Positions 16,906 through 25,801 of a DNA stretch of 64,000 nucleotides are shown piece by piece. Position numbers and translations under genes: made by a program. Location: positions 4,712,001 through 4,776,000 of the forward strand of contig NZ_CP192738.1 of the NCBI RefSeq assembly GCF_050749805.1, given 5' to 3'. Origin of the DNA: Hahella sp018986435. GTDB taxonomy: Bacteria > Pseudomonadota > Gammaproteobacteria > Pseudomonadales > Oleiphilaceae. Under the pieces are notes generated by a model. It was not told the origin of the DNA, did not search any database, and saw only the letters and a list, made by a program, of their open reading frames with translations. How positions within the stretch are numbered: the first letter of the stretch is position 1; the number at the start of each line of letters is the position of its first letter.

Positions 16906-17256
16906 GACTTTCTCCTGTGTGGTTCAGGCTGTTGTTGTTATTCTTGCTTCGATTTCTTCTAACTCTTCTTTATTTGCCTTGCTTACAGGTCTTCCGTCAG
17001 CTTTTTTAAAAGCGGATGGGTTGCTTTAGGTCAGGTCAACACTGTTTTCGTCAATGCGCCTTAGCGTCTTCACACCCAATAATATAAGGACATAATCGTT
17101 GTTAAGCGCTTGTTCTTGCACGCAAAGCAGTTCGATTTTCCACACCTGCGAGGAGATTTCAAATAGCGGGTCCGATTTATGCGGGCTTGACACTGTTACA
17201 AAATTACTGAGAATTATTTTCATTATATTTACTTTTATTTGTTGGGAACTCTTTTC
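16906..17256. other. Divergent regulatory region upstream of fbpA
   Basis: No gene seen. The right part holds the fbpA promoter and Fur box listed separately. The left part is T-rich with no clear motif. Confidence 0.6.
17187..17227 (+). promoter_or_regulatory. fbpA promoter overlapped by a Fur box
   Basis: A perfect -35 hexamer TTGACA (17187-17192) stands 16-17 bases before a weak -10 (GAGAAT/AGAATT). Overlapping the -10 is GAGAATTATTTTCATTATA (17209-17227), which matches 14 of 19 positions of the Fur consensus GATAATGATAATCATTATC. Iron-bound Fur would block the promoter, as expected for iron uptake. Confidence 0.7.
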
Positions 17257-18279
17257 ATGCAAAAAAAGACCGCCTCGGTTATCAAAACCGCCCTCCTTTC
17301 CGCATTCTGTTTGACGCCCCTTGCCGCTCAGGCTGCGGAGGAAGTCAATGTCTATTCCTACCGCCAGGAATTTCTAATCCAGCCTTTACTTGATACGTTC
17401 ACCAACCAAACCAACATCAAGGTCAATGTCGTATTCGCCAAAGAAGGCGTGGCGGAGAGACTGAAGCGCGAAGGCGCCAACAGCCCCGCGGACCTGGTGT
17501 TAAGCACAGACATAGGACAATTGCAGGAACTGACTGACGCCAAGGTGCTGCAGCCAGTAAAATCTGACGTTTTAAACGCCAACATTCCGGAGCAATATCA
17601 AGCGCAGGACGACTCCTGGTTTGGTCTCACCGCCCGCGCCCGCGTTATTTACGCATCCAAAGAACGCACCGACGTAAAAAGCATTTCCTATGAAGATCTG
17701 GCCAAACCAGAGTGGAAAGGCCGCATATGCACGCGCTCAGGCAAACACCCGTATAACATTGGCCTGATCGCTTCAATGATCGCCCACCACGGCGAAGCCA
17801 AAGCGGAAGAGTGGCTACGCAGCGTAAAAGACAACTTGGCCCGCAAGCCCCAAGGTAATGACCGCGCCCAAGTCAAAGCGATTAAAGACGGCATTTGCGA
17901 TGTTTCCCTGGGCAACAGCTACTACTACGGCTTGATGCTGACGGATGAGAATCAGATCGAATGGGCCCGCGCGGTTAATTTGATTTTCCCCAACCAGGAA
18001 AATCGTGGTTCTCACGTGAATATCAGCGGCGTTGGTCTGACCAAAAGCTCCCCCAACAAAGCAAACGCCATCAAGCTGATGGAGTTTTTAACTGAGAAAC
18101 TGGCCCAGAAGATGTACTCCGAGCAGAACTATGAATACCCGGTCAAACCTGGCGTAGAACCTTCTGGCCTGGTGCTTTCCTGGGGTGAATTCAAGCGTGA
18201 TGAGCTACCTTTGTACAAAATCGGCGAACTGCGCGAGAAAGCCGTGAAGATGGTGGACAGAGTCGACTTCGACGGCTGA
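17257..18279 (+). CDS. fbpA: Ferric iron ABC transporter, periplasmic binding protein
   Basis: Periplasmic Fe(III)-binding protein of the FbpA/FutA type. The signal peptide ends in PLAAQAA, and the mature chain opens with EVNVYSYRQEFLIQPLLDTF. The iron-coordinating tyrosines are in the GNSYYYGLM segment (residues about 220-226), and FGLTARARVIYAS and GRICTRSGKHPYNIGLIASM are conserved landmarks of FutA-type members. I start at the ATG at 17257; an in-frame TTG at 17239 lacks a ribosome site. Length is 340 residues. A Fur box controls it, and the permease gene follows after a short hairpin. Confidence 0.92.
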   Translation: MQKKTASVIKTALLSAFCLTPLAAQAAEEVNVYSYRQEFLIQPLLDTFTNQTNIKVNVVFAKEGVAERLKREGANSPADLVLSTDIGQLQELTDAKVLQPVKSDVLNANIPEQYQAQDDSWFGLTARARVIYASKERTDVKSISYEDLAKPEWKGRICTRSGKHPYNIGLIASMIAHHGEAKAEEWLRSVKDNLARKPQGNDRAQVKAIKDGICDVSLGNSYYYGLMLTDENQIEWARAVNLIFPNQENRGSHVNISGVGLTKSSPNKANAIKLMEFLTEKLAQKMYSEQNYEYPVKPGVEPSGLVLSWGEFKRDELPLYKIGELREKAVKMVDRVDFDG

Positions 18280-18304
18280 TCGCACACAACGACCGCCCAA
18301 TAAC

Positions 18305-18330
18305 AAGCCGAAGCCTGTGCGCTTCGGCTT
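18305..18330 (+). terminator. Hairpin between fbpA and fbpB
   Basis: A perfect 10-bp stem (AAGCCGAAGC / GCTTCGGCTT) with a 6-base loop lies in the 94-base gap. The T tract is weak (TTTGG), so it probably reduces rather than stops transcription into fbpB. That would keep the binding protein in excess, a common arrangement. Confidence 0.5.
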
Positions 18331-18373
18331 TGGCGGTTATAAATTCGGGAACTGACGGTAAGGTCACCCATTA

Positions 18374-20059
18374 ATGGAAGCAGTATCAGCCCCGGTTATA
18401 CGGGAGCTTTCCAAACACGCGACGACGGGCTCTCCAGACGCCCGCCGCTGGCGTTTTTTCAGCGCGATTGTCGCCTTGATCGCCGTCATCCCTCTGCTCG
18501 CCGTCATTTATGTGGCGTTTTTCCCTACAGAGAATATTTGGCCACACCTGTGGAGCACAGTGCTGCCGCGCTATCTGGAAGCCACGTTCTTCCTGATGCT
18601 TGGCGTGGGCTTATTGGCCACTTTCTTTGGCGTGACCTCCGCCTGGCTGGTGGCGTTCTATCGTTTTCCTGGACGTAAACTGTTTTCCTGGGCGCTGCTA
18701 CTTCCCTTTGCAGTGCCCGCCTATGTCATCGCCTACGTTTATACCGACCTGCTGGAATACTCCGGTCCAGTACAGGCGCTGTTGCGGGAGTGGTTCGGCT
18801 GGCGCACGCCGCGGGACTACTGGTTCCCTCAGATTCGCAGTCTGGGCGGCGCCATCATCATGTTCTCCCTGGTTCTGTATCCCTATATCTATCTGACCTG
18901 TCGGGCCGCCTTGATGGAGCAGTCAGACAGTTTATTGATGGCCAGCCGCTCCCTTGGAGCCGGGGCCTTGCGCACCTTTTATCGCATTGTGCTGCCGATT
19001 ATTCGTCCTGCTCTCGCAGTAGGACTGGCGCTGGTGCTGATGGAGACTCTCAACGACTTTGGCACCGTCAGCTTTTTCGCCGTCCAGACGTTAACAGCCG
19101 GGCTTTACGATACCTGGCTGAACCTTGGCAATGTGGGCGGAGCGGCGCAAATCGCCGCGTTGATGGTGGGCATCGCCCTGGCCTTGCTCTATCTGGAGCG
19201 CGCCTCAAGGCACAAGTCCAAGAGTTATCAAAGCGGCGGCCGCACACGCCCGCTGACGCCAACGCAACTCACCGGCAAGTCTGGGTACATCGCCTCCGCA
19301 TTCTGCTTCTTATTGGTATTTTTCGGCTTCCTGGTTCCTGCTTCCGTGCTTGGGTACTATTCCATCGAATATTTTGACGTCACCTGGAATTCGGAGTTCT
19401 TCCGTCTGGCGATGAACTCGTTGCAACTGGCGACTATCGCCGCCGCGCTCTTAGTCATTGTCGGCGCTTTGCTGGCCTACTCCCAACGTATCGCTCCCAG
19501 CGCCCTCAATAAATCCATGGCGCGTCTGGCCTCGGTCGGCTACGCCATGCCCGGCGCAGTGCTGGCCATTGGCGTCATTGTGCCTTTGGGCGCATTGGAT
19601 AATGGCATCGACGGCGTCGCCCGCGACTATTTCAACACCAGCACAGGCCTGATATTCAGCGGCACCATCGCCGCCATCATTTACGCTTATTCCGCACGCT
19701 TTCTGGCGATCTCCCTCGGTTCCGCCGAAAGCGGACTGGGCCGCATAACTCCTTCTATGGATCAAGCCGCCCGCACGTTGGGGCACAGCTCTTTATCCAT
19801 TCTCACCAAGGTGCATTTGCCTTTGCTCAGTCGCAGCATGCTGACGGCGGCGATTATCGTGTTTGTGGATGTGCTGAAAGAGCTGCCCGCCACACTGATT
19901 CTGCGCCCGTTCAACTTTGAGACACTGGCGACGTATCTGTATCAGTATGCGTCGGATGAACTGCTGGAACACAGCGCGCTGGCCGCCATGTTTATCGTGG
20001 CGACGGGGATTATTCCCGTCATTTTGCTGAATCGGGCCAGTACAGCGAAACAATATTGA
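18374..20059 (+). CDS. fbpB: Ferric iron ABC transporter, fused permease
   Basis: Inner-membrane permease that passes iron from FbpA into the cytoplasm. At 561 residues it is the usual fused form with two permease halves and about 12 transmembrane segments. Each half has the cytoplasmic EAA loop: MASRSLGAGALRTFYRIVLP in the first and DQAARTLGHSSLSILTKVHL in the second. LPFAVPAYVIAYVYTDLLE and GALDNGIDG regions are typical of FbpB. No fbpC ATPase gene follows, since the next gene is convergent and unrelated. The ATPase must be encoded elsewhere. Confidence 0.93.
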   Translation: MEAVSAPVIRELSKHATTGSPDARRWRFFSAIVALIAVIPLLAVIYVAFFPTENIWPHLWSTVLPRYLEATFFLMLGVGLLATFFGVTSAWLVAFYRFPGRKLFSWALLLPFAVPAYVIAYVYTDLLEYSGPVQALLREWFGWRTPRDYWFPQIRSLGGAIIMFSLVLYPYIYLTCRAALMEQSDSLLMASRSLGAGALRTFYRIVLPIIRPALAVGLALVLMETLNDFGTVSFFAVQTLTAGLYDTWLNLGNVGGAAQIAALMVGIALALLYLERASRHKSKSYQSGGRTRPLTPTQLTGKSGYIASAFCFLLVFFGFLVPASVLGYYSIEYFDVTWNSEFFRLAMNSLQLATIAAALLVIVGALLAYSQRIAPSALNKSMARLASVGYAMPGAVLAIGVIVPLGALDNGIDGVARDYFNTSTGLIFSGTIAAIIYAYSARFLAISLGSAESGLGRITPSMDQAARTLGHSSLSILTKVHLPLLSRSMLTAAIIVFVDVLKELPATLILRPFNFETLATYLYQYASDELLEHSALAAMFIVATGIIPVILLNRASTAKQY

Positions 20060-20083
20060 AGTAAGGCGCTACGCCTAGTCGGG

Positions 20084-20116
20084 GGAGCGGCCAGGAGACC
20101 AAACTCCCCTGGCTCC
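20084..20116. terminator. Hairpin between convergent fbpB and acyl-CoA ligase genes
   Basis: GGAGCGGCCAGGAG folds back on CTCCCCTGGCTCC with small bulges and a 6-base loop, in the gap between two converging genes. There is no clear T tract; a bidirectional end structure is plausible. Confidence 0.4.
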
Positions 20117-20126
20117 AGACGATCGC

Positions 20127-21800
20127 TTACTGCCAGATAACCGGAGCTTTGGCGCTATACCATTGCTCAAGATGCGGCTTGTAAGCCTCTTCGATGACAT
20201 TTCGCTTCAGCTTCATGGTGGGCGTCAGGAAATTGTTCTCGATGGTCCATTGTTCAGACACTACCGCAAGGAACTGCAAACGCTCATGAGGATCAACAGT
20301 GGCGTTGATGTCCTGCAGCAGGTTTTGCAAGCTCTTCTCCAGAGTCTGACGGAAATCCGGATTCGTTCGCTTCGGATAGGCGTCGTCAGACAGCATTACC
20401 AGACAGTGAGGCTGCGGATAGTCGGAACCGGCCACGCAAACCATCTCAATCTGCGGATGACTGATGATGCGGTTTTCAAGCGGCGCGGGCGCCACATACT
20501 TGCCCTTGCTGGTCTTAAACAGTTCCTTTTTACGCCCAGTCAACTTGAGACGACCCAGCTCGTCCACTTCGCCGAGATCGCCGGTGCGCAAAAAGCCGTC
20601 TTCGGTAAGCGCCTCCGTGGTTTTATCCGGCTCCTTGTAATACCCCATCATGGTGGCGGGACTTTTCACCAGGACTTCCCCGTCAGAACCCACGCGCACA
20701 TCCACGCCAGGCAACGCCTCGCCGACAAAACCCACTTTGGTTCGTCCCGGTTTGGTCATATGGGAATAGGCGAAGTTTTCCGACATGCCGTAGCCTTCCA
20801 GCAGCTCCAGCCCCAACCGGCGATACCAGCTGAGAATATCCTGGGACAGCGGCGCGGAGCCGCTGCCGGCGAATCTCACATACTCCAGCCCCAGACCTTT
20901 CAACACTTTCTTTCTGATCAGATGCGACACGCCGGGGATCTTCAACAGAAGATTCAGTTTTTCTTCCGGCATCTTGCTCAAAACCCCCGCCTGGAACTTG
21001 GTCCAGATACGCGGCACCGCCAAAAATAAAGTGGGCTTGGCCGCTTTCAAGTCGCGCACGAAGGTGTCCAGGGACTCGGCGAAGAACACGTGAAAGCCGG
21101 TGTACAGAGCGCCCATTTCCACCACAAAGCGTTCAAACACATGTGACAGCGGCAGGTATGAGAGCATCCGCTCATGAGAGCCGACATCCAGAAAGTTCAC
21201 GACGCCATCCGCCGCGAACGCCAGGTTATTGAAGGACAGCATCACGCCTTTAGGCATGCCCGTCGAGCCGGAGGTGTAGACAATAGTGGCCAGCTCTTCG
21301 TGATTCCGGGGCGGGCTTTCCTCCAGGGGATGCGTCTTGGCGACGATATCGTCCCAGGTGGGGAAGTCGTTGGGGGGACTCAATGGATAGGAAATACAGT
21401 GAATATCATCCGGCACGCCGGCTTTCATGGTGTCCCAGTCATCCAGTTTGCCGACGAACAGCACCTTGGCCTCGCTGTGCTCCAGAATCTGCCGAACGCT
21501 GTCCGCGCTCAATGTCGGATATAAAGGAACCGATACATAGCCCGCCATCCAAATGGCCAGATCGCTCATGATCCAGTGGGCGCAGTTTTTCGAGAGGATG
21601 GCCACCTTGGCGTCTTGCGGCAGACCCAGCGAACGCAGGTACGCCGCCATGCGTCGCGCTTCCTGCGCAGTCCGTTGAAAGGTGTAATCGACGGAAAGGT
21701 TATCGCCCATCGGCTGAGTCATAAAAACATCGCCGGGACGGCTTTTTTCCCAGTGGTAAAGACGTTGCAATGGGGTGGGAATATGCGTGTGCAGCTCCAT
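20127..21800 (-). CDS. AMP-binding long-chain acyl-CoA synthetase-like enzyme
   Basis: Adenylate-forming enzyme that should activate a carboxylic (probably fatty) acid with ATP and load it onto CoA. The phosphate loop is IVYTSGSTGMPKGVMLS, the AMP-binding motif is LLEGYGMSENFAYSHMT, the hinge motif is DGFLRTGDLGEVDELGRLKL and the catalytic lysine region near the C-terminus is TPTMKLKRNVIEE. It is 557 residues and lacks a membrane segment, in line with FACS/bubblegum-type ligases. It is transcribed alone. It could serve lipid recycling; a link to the NRPS starter unit 11 kb away is only speculative. Confidence 0.88.
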   Translation of the reverse strand: MELHTHIPTPLQRLYHWEKSRPGDVFMTQPMGDNLSVDYTFQRTAQEARRMAAYLRSLGLPQDAKVAILSKNCAHWIMSDLAIWMAGYVSVPLYPTLSADSVRQILEHSEAKVLFVGKLDDWDTMKAGVPDDIHCISYPLSPPNDFPTWDDIVAKTHPLEESPPRNHEELATIVYTSGSTGMPKGVMLSFNNLAFAADGVVNFLDVGSHERMLSYLPLSHVFERFVVEMGALYTGFHVFFAESLDTFVRDLKAAKPTLFLAVPRIWTKFQAGVLSKMPEEKLNLLLKIPGVSHLIRKKVLKGLGLEYVRFAGSGSAPLSQDILSWYRRLGLELLEGYGMSENFAYSHMTKPGRTKVGFVGEALPGVDVRVGSDGEVLVKSPATMMGYYKEPDKTTEALTEDGFLRTGDLGEVDELGRLKLTGRKKELFKTSKGKYVAPAPLENRIISHPQIEMVCVAGSDYPQPHCLVMLSDDAYPKRTNPDFRQTLEKSLQNLLQDINATVDPHERLQFLAVVSEQWTIENNFLTPTMKLKRNVIEEAYKPHLEQWYSAKAPVIWQ

Positions 21801-22377
21801 AGTGTGTCCTTGCCTTCTTTTATTAGTATTGTTGGTTACTTATAAACTATTGATTATTAGACTTATTCATTGTACGGACAACTATCTTTGCGAACAGAGT
21901 ATTCGTTGCGGATAGCGTCTTGGCTCTTCCGGCCCTTAATTCGATCAGCCGCAGTATGTGGCGGGTCCCTGACCAGAGTTAGTGTATCCCCTGCCTGCTT
22001 GTGAATCTGGGCTTGATTCGCAAAATATCCTAGTCCGATTGACGCAGCAAGCGCTGACTTTGCCCTCTCCAGCTTTTGAAAACTCTGTAAAACTTGTCCG
22101 CAAACGCCGTGAATCGTGGACCTGCCCCGCCAAGCGGCTATAATAACCCGCCAATACTGCATATATTGACATGTGCTCGTCGGAAGCGTGCGAGGCCGTT
22201 CCAATCACACCGCCACAGCCCCGGGTCGCCAGTCCTTTGTCGCAATATGGACAGCAGACTGACCACCGGACGCCGACAGTGAAAAGAAGGTTGAAGCGCG
22301 CGTTTTCTGAGGAGAATCCATTAAGAAGATAGGTCGAAGGCGTCCATCGCCAGGATCTTTACAACAGGAAAATAATA
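21801..22377. other. Long intergenic region, nothing recognised
   Basis: 577 bases between divergent genes. The part next to the acyl-CoA ligase (21801-21880) is AT-rich and probably holds its promoter. Open frames in the rest have no ribosome site and no family similarity. I see no RNA gene or mobile-element remnant. Confidence 0.5.
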
Positions 22378-22773
22378 ATGTCTTCTTACCGCTGCCGAAA
22401 ATGCAAAAATGGAATTCTTATTGCCGCCGTGCAAGGGCACAACGAGACGGAACTTACAGAAACATATGAGTGCGACGCCTGCGGACATGTCGCAGTGATA
22501 CCGTCGCGAATGATTATCTGCAGTCAGATGGTGACAAGCTTTATCGGCGGCCTGATTACCGCCTACCTGTTCATAGAACAGCTGTCGATATTCGTCACCG
22601 TCGTGCAATTTAATATAGAACGGAATCTCACCCAGAATATTGTGTTGCTGGTCGTCTCTCTGCTGTTTCTGGCGGGCTTCGGCTACACCCTCTATACGGG
22701 CATGCAGGGACTGGCGAAAAGGAAGTTTTATCTCAAAGCGCCGCAACGAGATAAACGGGTCCGCGCGTCATAG
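22378..22773 (+). CDS. Small zinc-ribbon membrane protein
   Basis: 131 residues. The N-terminus has two CxxC pairs (YRCRKCKNG and YECDACGHVA) spaced about 27 residues apart, the layout of a zinc ribbon. Two hydrophobic helices follow (about 52-70 and 85-105), and then a basic tail (KRKFYLKAPQRDKRVRAS). A cytoplasmic metal-binding head on a two-helix anchor is therefore likely. I do not recognise a named family. It precedes the ABC transporter by 114 bases but need not be in its operon. Confidence 0.65.
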   Translation: MSSYRCRKCKNGILIAAVQGHNETELTETYECDACGHVAVIPSRMIICSQMVTSFIGGLITAYLFIEQLSIFVTVVQFNIERNLTQNIVLLVVSLLFLAGFGYTLYTGMQGLAKRKFYLKAPQRDKRVRAS

Positions 22774-22887
22774 CGAGGGTTGACGCGGATTTCCGGTTTT
22801 AGAAAACTCCCCTGCCGACTATAATCCGGCTCCCGGCGCACAGGAGTCAGGCGGGCAAAAACCATAACTCATAAAGAGAGATCGTGT

Positions 22888-23853
22888 ATGTCGAAGAAAT
22901 TGTTGGTGGGCTTGTTGTCCTTGTTACCCTTCATGAGTCCGACGGCTCTGGCTGCTGACGAGAAATTCGTTGCCATCACCCAGATTGTTGAGCACCCCGC
23001 TTTGGACGCCTGCCGTAAGGGCGTACAGGACGAGCTCGCCGAGAGAGGTTTCAAAGTCGGCGAGAACCTGAAGTGGATGTACGAAAGCGCTCAGGGCAAC
23101 CCGACTACCGCCAACCAGATCGCCAAGAAATTCGCGGGTGAAGAGCCTGACGTAATCGTCGCCATCGCCACGCCTTCCGCGATCACCGCCGCAGCGGCCG
23201 CACGCAACACGCCAGTCGTTTTCTCCGCCGTTACCGATCCTCTGGGAGCAAAACTGGTCAAGACTCTGGAAAAGCCTGGCGGCAAAGTCACTGGCACCAT
23301 GGACATGCTTCCCATCGACAAGCACCTGCAACTGGTTAAGCGCATCGTTCCTGATGTGAAAACCATTGGCACGATCTACAACCCCGGCGAAGCCAACTCC
23401 GTCTCGCTGGTGGAAAGACTGAAAGCAGAAAGCGCAAGCGCTGGCCTGGTGCTGCGTGAAGCCGCCGTCACCAAGAGTTCAGAGATTCTGAACGCCGCGC
23501 GCTCACTGGTAGGAAAAGTCGACGCTATCTACCTGCTGACTGACAACACCGTCATTTCCGGCGTGGAAGCAGTCATCAAAGTCGGCGAGCAGAACAAGCT
23601 GCCGGTCATCGCCGCCGACACAGACACCGTCACCCGCGGCGCCATCGCCGCCTATGGTTTCAACTACTATGACGTAGGCAGACAGACCGGCGGTATCGTA
23701 GCGGATATTCTTGAAGGTAAAGCCCCTGGCGATATCGACGTACAAGGCGTTGAAAAGCTGGAGCTTTACCTGAACCCCGGCGCCGCTGAGCGCATGGGCG
23801 TCAAACTGGATTCCAAATTGTCTGAAGAAGCCAAGGAAATCGTAGGCGGCTGA
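22888..23853 (+). CDS. ABC transporter substrate-binding protein (TrpX-like)
   Basis: Periplasmic binding protein of the ABC_sub_bind (DUF534) family, 321 residues. The signal peptide ends at TALAAD and the mature part begins KFVAITQIVEHPALDACRKG, close to tryptophan/aromatic binding proteins of the TrpX type. Later landmarks are NPGEANSVSLVERLK and AIYLLTDNTVISGVEAVIK. A TATAAT (22820-22825) upstream is a possible -10. The permease and ATPase genes follow directly, giving a complete three-part importer. The ligand cannot be fixed from sequence; an amino acid or other small organic is likely. Confidence 0.85.
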   Translation: MSKKLLVGLLSLLPFMSPTALAADEKFVAITQIVEHPALDACRKGVQDELAERGFKVGENLKWMYESAQGNPTTANQIAKKFAGEEPDVIVAIATPSAITAAAAARNTPVVFSAVTDPLGAKLVKTLEKPGGKVTGTMDMLPIDKHLQLVKRIVPDVKTIGTIYNPGEANSVSLVERLKAESASAGLVLREAAVTKSSEILNAARSLVGKVDAIYLLTDNTVISGVEAVIKVGEQNKLPVIAADTDTVTRGAIAAYGFNYYDVGRQTGGIVADILEGKAPGDIDVQGVEKLELYLNPGAAERMGVKLDSKLSEEAKEIVGG

Positions 23854-23920
23854 TCCCGCTCTCTCCAGGGCCTCAAGGAGAGGCCCTCTCCCATCATTGC
23901 AGTTGTTCCCGGAGGTACTT

Positions 23921-24814
23921 TTGTCCCAAATCGCTTTTCTTGGCGCTATTGAAGTCGGCCTTGTATTCGCCCTCGTCGCCTTCGGCGTGTTTCTGTCTTT
24001 CCGCATCCTGGACTTCCCCGACCTCACCGTCGACGGCAGCTTTCCTTTAGGCGGAGCGGTGTGCGCCACCCTGATTACGTTCGGCTGGAATCCCTGGCTG
24101 GCCACGCTTGCGGCGATTACTGCAGGCGCAATGGCGGGCGGCGTCACCGCCTGGTTGAACGTAAGGCTCAAGATTCTGCATTTGCTGGCCTCCATACTGA
24201 CCATGATGGCGTTGTACTCCATTAATTTGCGCATCATGGGCAAGCCCAATGTCGCGTTGTTGGGCGAGCCTACTGTCCTCAGCGTATTTGATACCCTGGG
24301 CGTTAAGTATTACTACGCCGCCCCTATCGGCTTTGCTGTCGTAGTCATCGCCGTCGCCGGTTTTCTGTTGTTCTTCCTGAAGTCGGAACTGGGTCTGGCT
24401 ATGCGCGCGGCAGGCGCCAATCCACATATGGCGAAGGCGCAAGGGATCAATACTGGTTTCATGATTATGGTGGGCATGGCGCTGTCCAACGGGTTGGTGG
24501 CGCTGGCTGGGGCGCTGTTCGCGCAATCCACCGGCAACGCGGACATCACCATGGGCGTCGGCGTTATCCTGGTTGGTTTGGCGTCGGTCATTGGCGGCGA
24601 AGCGCTTTTAACGCCTCGCACTATATTGCTGGCGCTGCTGGGCTGCATACTTGGCTCCATACTTTATCGTCTGGCCGTGGCGACCGCCCTTAACACCGAC
24701 TTTCTGGGTCTGCAGGCGCAGGACCTCAACCTGATCACCGCCGCGCTGGTGGCCATGGCGATTGTTCTGCCTACCGCCAAACGCGCTGTATTCAAACCTG
24801 CAGGGAGGCCTTAA
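23921..24814 (+). CDS. ABC transporter permease (TrpY-like)
   Basis: Inner-membrane permease of the branched-chain/ribose class (BPD_transp_2), 297 residues with about eight or nine hydrophobic segments. The N-terminal SFRILDFPDLTVDGSFPLGG is typical of this TrpY-like group. I start at the TTG at 23921 (giving MSQIAFLG) because GGAGG lies five bases upstream; the longer frame from 23897 has no ribosome site. It lies between the binding-protein and ATPase genes. Confidence 0.85.
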   Translation: MSQIAFLGAIEVGLVFALVAFGVFLSFRILDFPDLTVDGSFPLGGAVCATLITFGWNPWLATLAAITAGAMAGGVTAWLNVRLKILHLLASILTMMALYSINLRIMGKPNVALLGEPTVLSVFDTLGVKYYYAAPIGFAVVVIAVAGFLLFFLKSELGLAMRAAGANPHMAKAQGINTGFMIMVGMALSNGLVALAGALFAQSTGNADITMGVGVILVGLASVIGGEALLTPRTILLALLGCILGSILYRLAVATALNTDFLGLQAQDLNLITAALVAMAIVLPTAKRAVFKPAGRP

Positions 24815-24816
24815 GC

Positions 24817-25611
24817 ATGATCCAGGTATCCGATCTTCACGTCTGCTTTGGCCGCGGCACGCCGCTGGAAGTCTACGCGTTGCGGGGCGTCGACCTGACC
24901 ATCCCGCAAGGGCAGTTCGTCACTGTTATCGGCAGCAACGGCGCAGGCAAAAGCACCCTGCTCAACGCCATCGCCGGTGAAATACAGCCGGAGTCCGGCA
25001 AAATCGTCATTGGCCATCAGGACGTCACTCAGGCGCCTACTCACAAACGCGCCAAAAATGTCGCCCGTGTATTCCAGGACCCCAAGCGGGGCACCTGTGA
25101 AACCCTCACTCTGGAAGAAAATCTGGCGTTGGCATTGGCGCGGGGCAAACGTCGCGGTTTGCGCCCGGCGATCAAGTCCGTCGACAACAAGCGCTTCAAA
25201 GAGCTGGTCGCCCGTCTGGGGTTGGGTCTGGAAGATCGTTTGGGTGATCAGATCGGTCTGCTGTCCGGCGGACAGCGCCAGGCGATGAGTCTGTTGATGG
25301 CTACTCTGCAACCCATTGAGATTCTGTTGCTGGACGAACACACCGCCGCTCTCGACCCCAAGACCGCCGCCTTCGTTCTGGAGCTGACGGCGGAAATCGT
25401 CGAGCGGGAAAAATTGACGGTTCTGATGGTGACTCACAGCATGCAGCAGGCGCTGGACTATGGCGACCGCACGCTGATGCTGCACGAAGGCAAAATTATC
25501 TTTGATATTGAAGGCGAACAGCGTCAGTCCACCACCATTCCGGACCTGCTGAAACTGTTTGAGACCAAAAGCGGGCAAGGGTTGGCCGACGACTCTCTGC
25601 TTCTGGGCTAG
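24817..25611 (+). CDS. ABC transporter ATPase (TrpZ-like)
   Basis: ATPase of the preceding importer, 264 residues. Walker A is GSNGAGKSTLLNAIAG, the signature is LLSGGQRQAMSLLMA and Walker B is ILLLDEHTAALDP (the Pro of the usual DEPT is replaced by His, as often seen in this group). The H-loop His is in MVTHSMQQALDYGDR. The gene begins two bases after the permease stop. A hairpin without T tract follows at 25626-25653. Confidence 0.88.
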   Translation: MIQVSDLHVCFGRGTPLEVYALRGVDLTIPQGQFVTVIGSNGAGKSTLLNAIAGEIQPESGKIVIGHQDVTQAPTHKRAKNVARVFQDPKRGTCETLTLEENLALALARGKRRGLRPAIKSVDNKRFKELVARLGLGLEDRLGDQIGLLSGGQRQAMSLLMATLQPIEILLLDEHTAALDPKTAAFVLELTAEIVEREKLTVLMVTHSMQQALDYGDRTLMLHEGKIIFDIEGEQRQSTTIPDLLKLFETKSGQGLADDSLLLG

Positions 25612-25625
25612 CTTCCAGCGCAATC

Positions 25626-25653
25626 TTAACGGCCACCCTATTCAGGCCGTTAA
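25626..25653 (+). terminator. Hairpin after the TrpXYZ-like operon
   Basis: A perfect 9-bp stem (TTAACGGCC / GGCCGTTAA) with a 10-base loop stands 14 bases after the ATPase stop. It lacks a T tract, so its strength is uncertain. Confidence 0.45.
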
Positions 25654-25801
25654 CCCGGCGCGGCGGGAAAAACTTTGTAAATTACATTGAGCAATCCTCG
25701 CCGCGTTATCTATAGTTAGGATATAAAGCATAAACACCTGTCAAAACAGGCAACGGGCGATCGATCATCATTTACGGGTCATTTGCGCGGTAGTCCTTTA
25801 A

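Noticed and set aside
21863..22204. 113-codon open frame in the gap before the small zinc-ribbon gene
   Set aside because: No ribosome site, odd amino-acid make-up (Arg, Ser, Cys-rich) and overlapping open frames of the same quality on both strands. Not supported as a gene or a mobile-element remnant.
22741..22800. Weak CGCGTCA / TGACGCG hairpin after the zinc-ribbon gene
   Set aside because: Only seven base pairs with a mismatch and a diluted T tract; too weak to call a terminator.
24811..25623. 270-codon open frame on the minus strand
   Set aside because: Exact antisense of the TrpZ-like ATPase gene, whose Walker motifs are clear.
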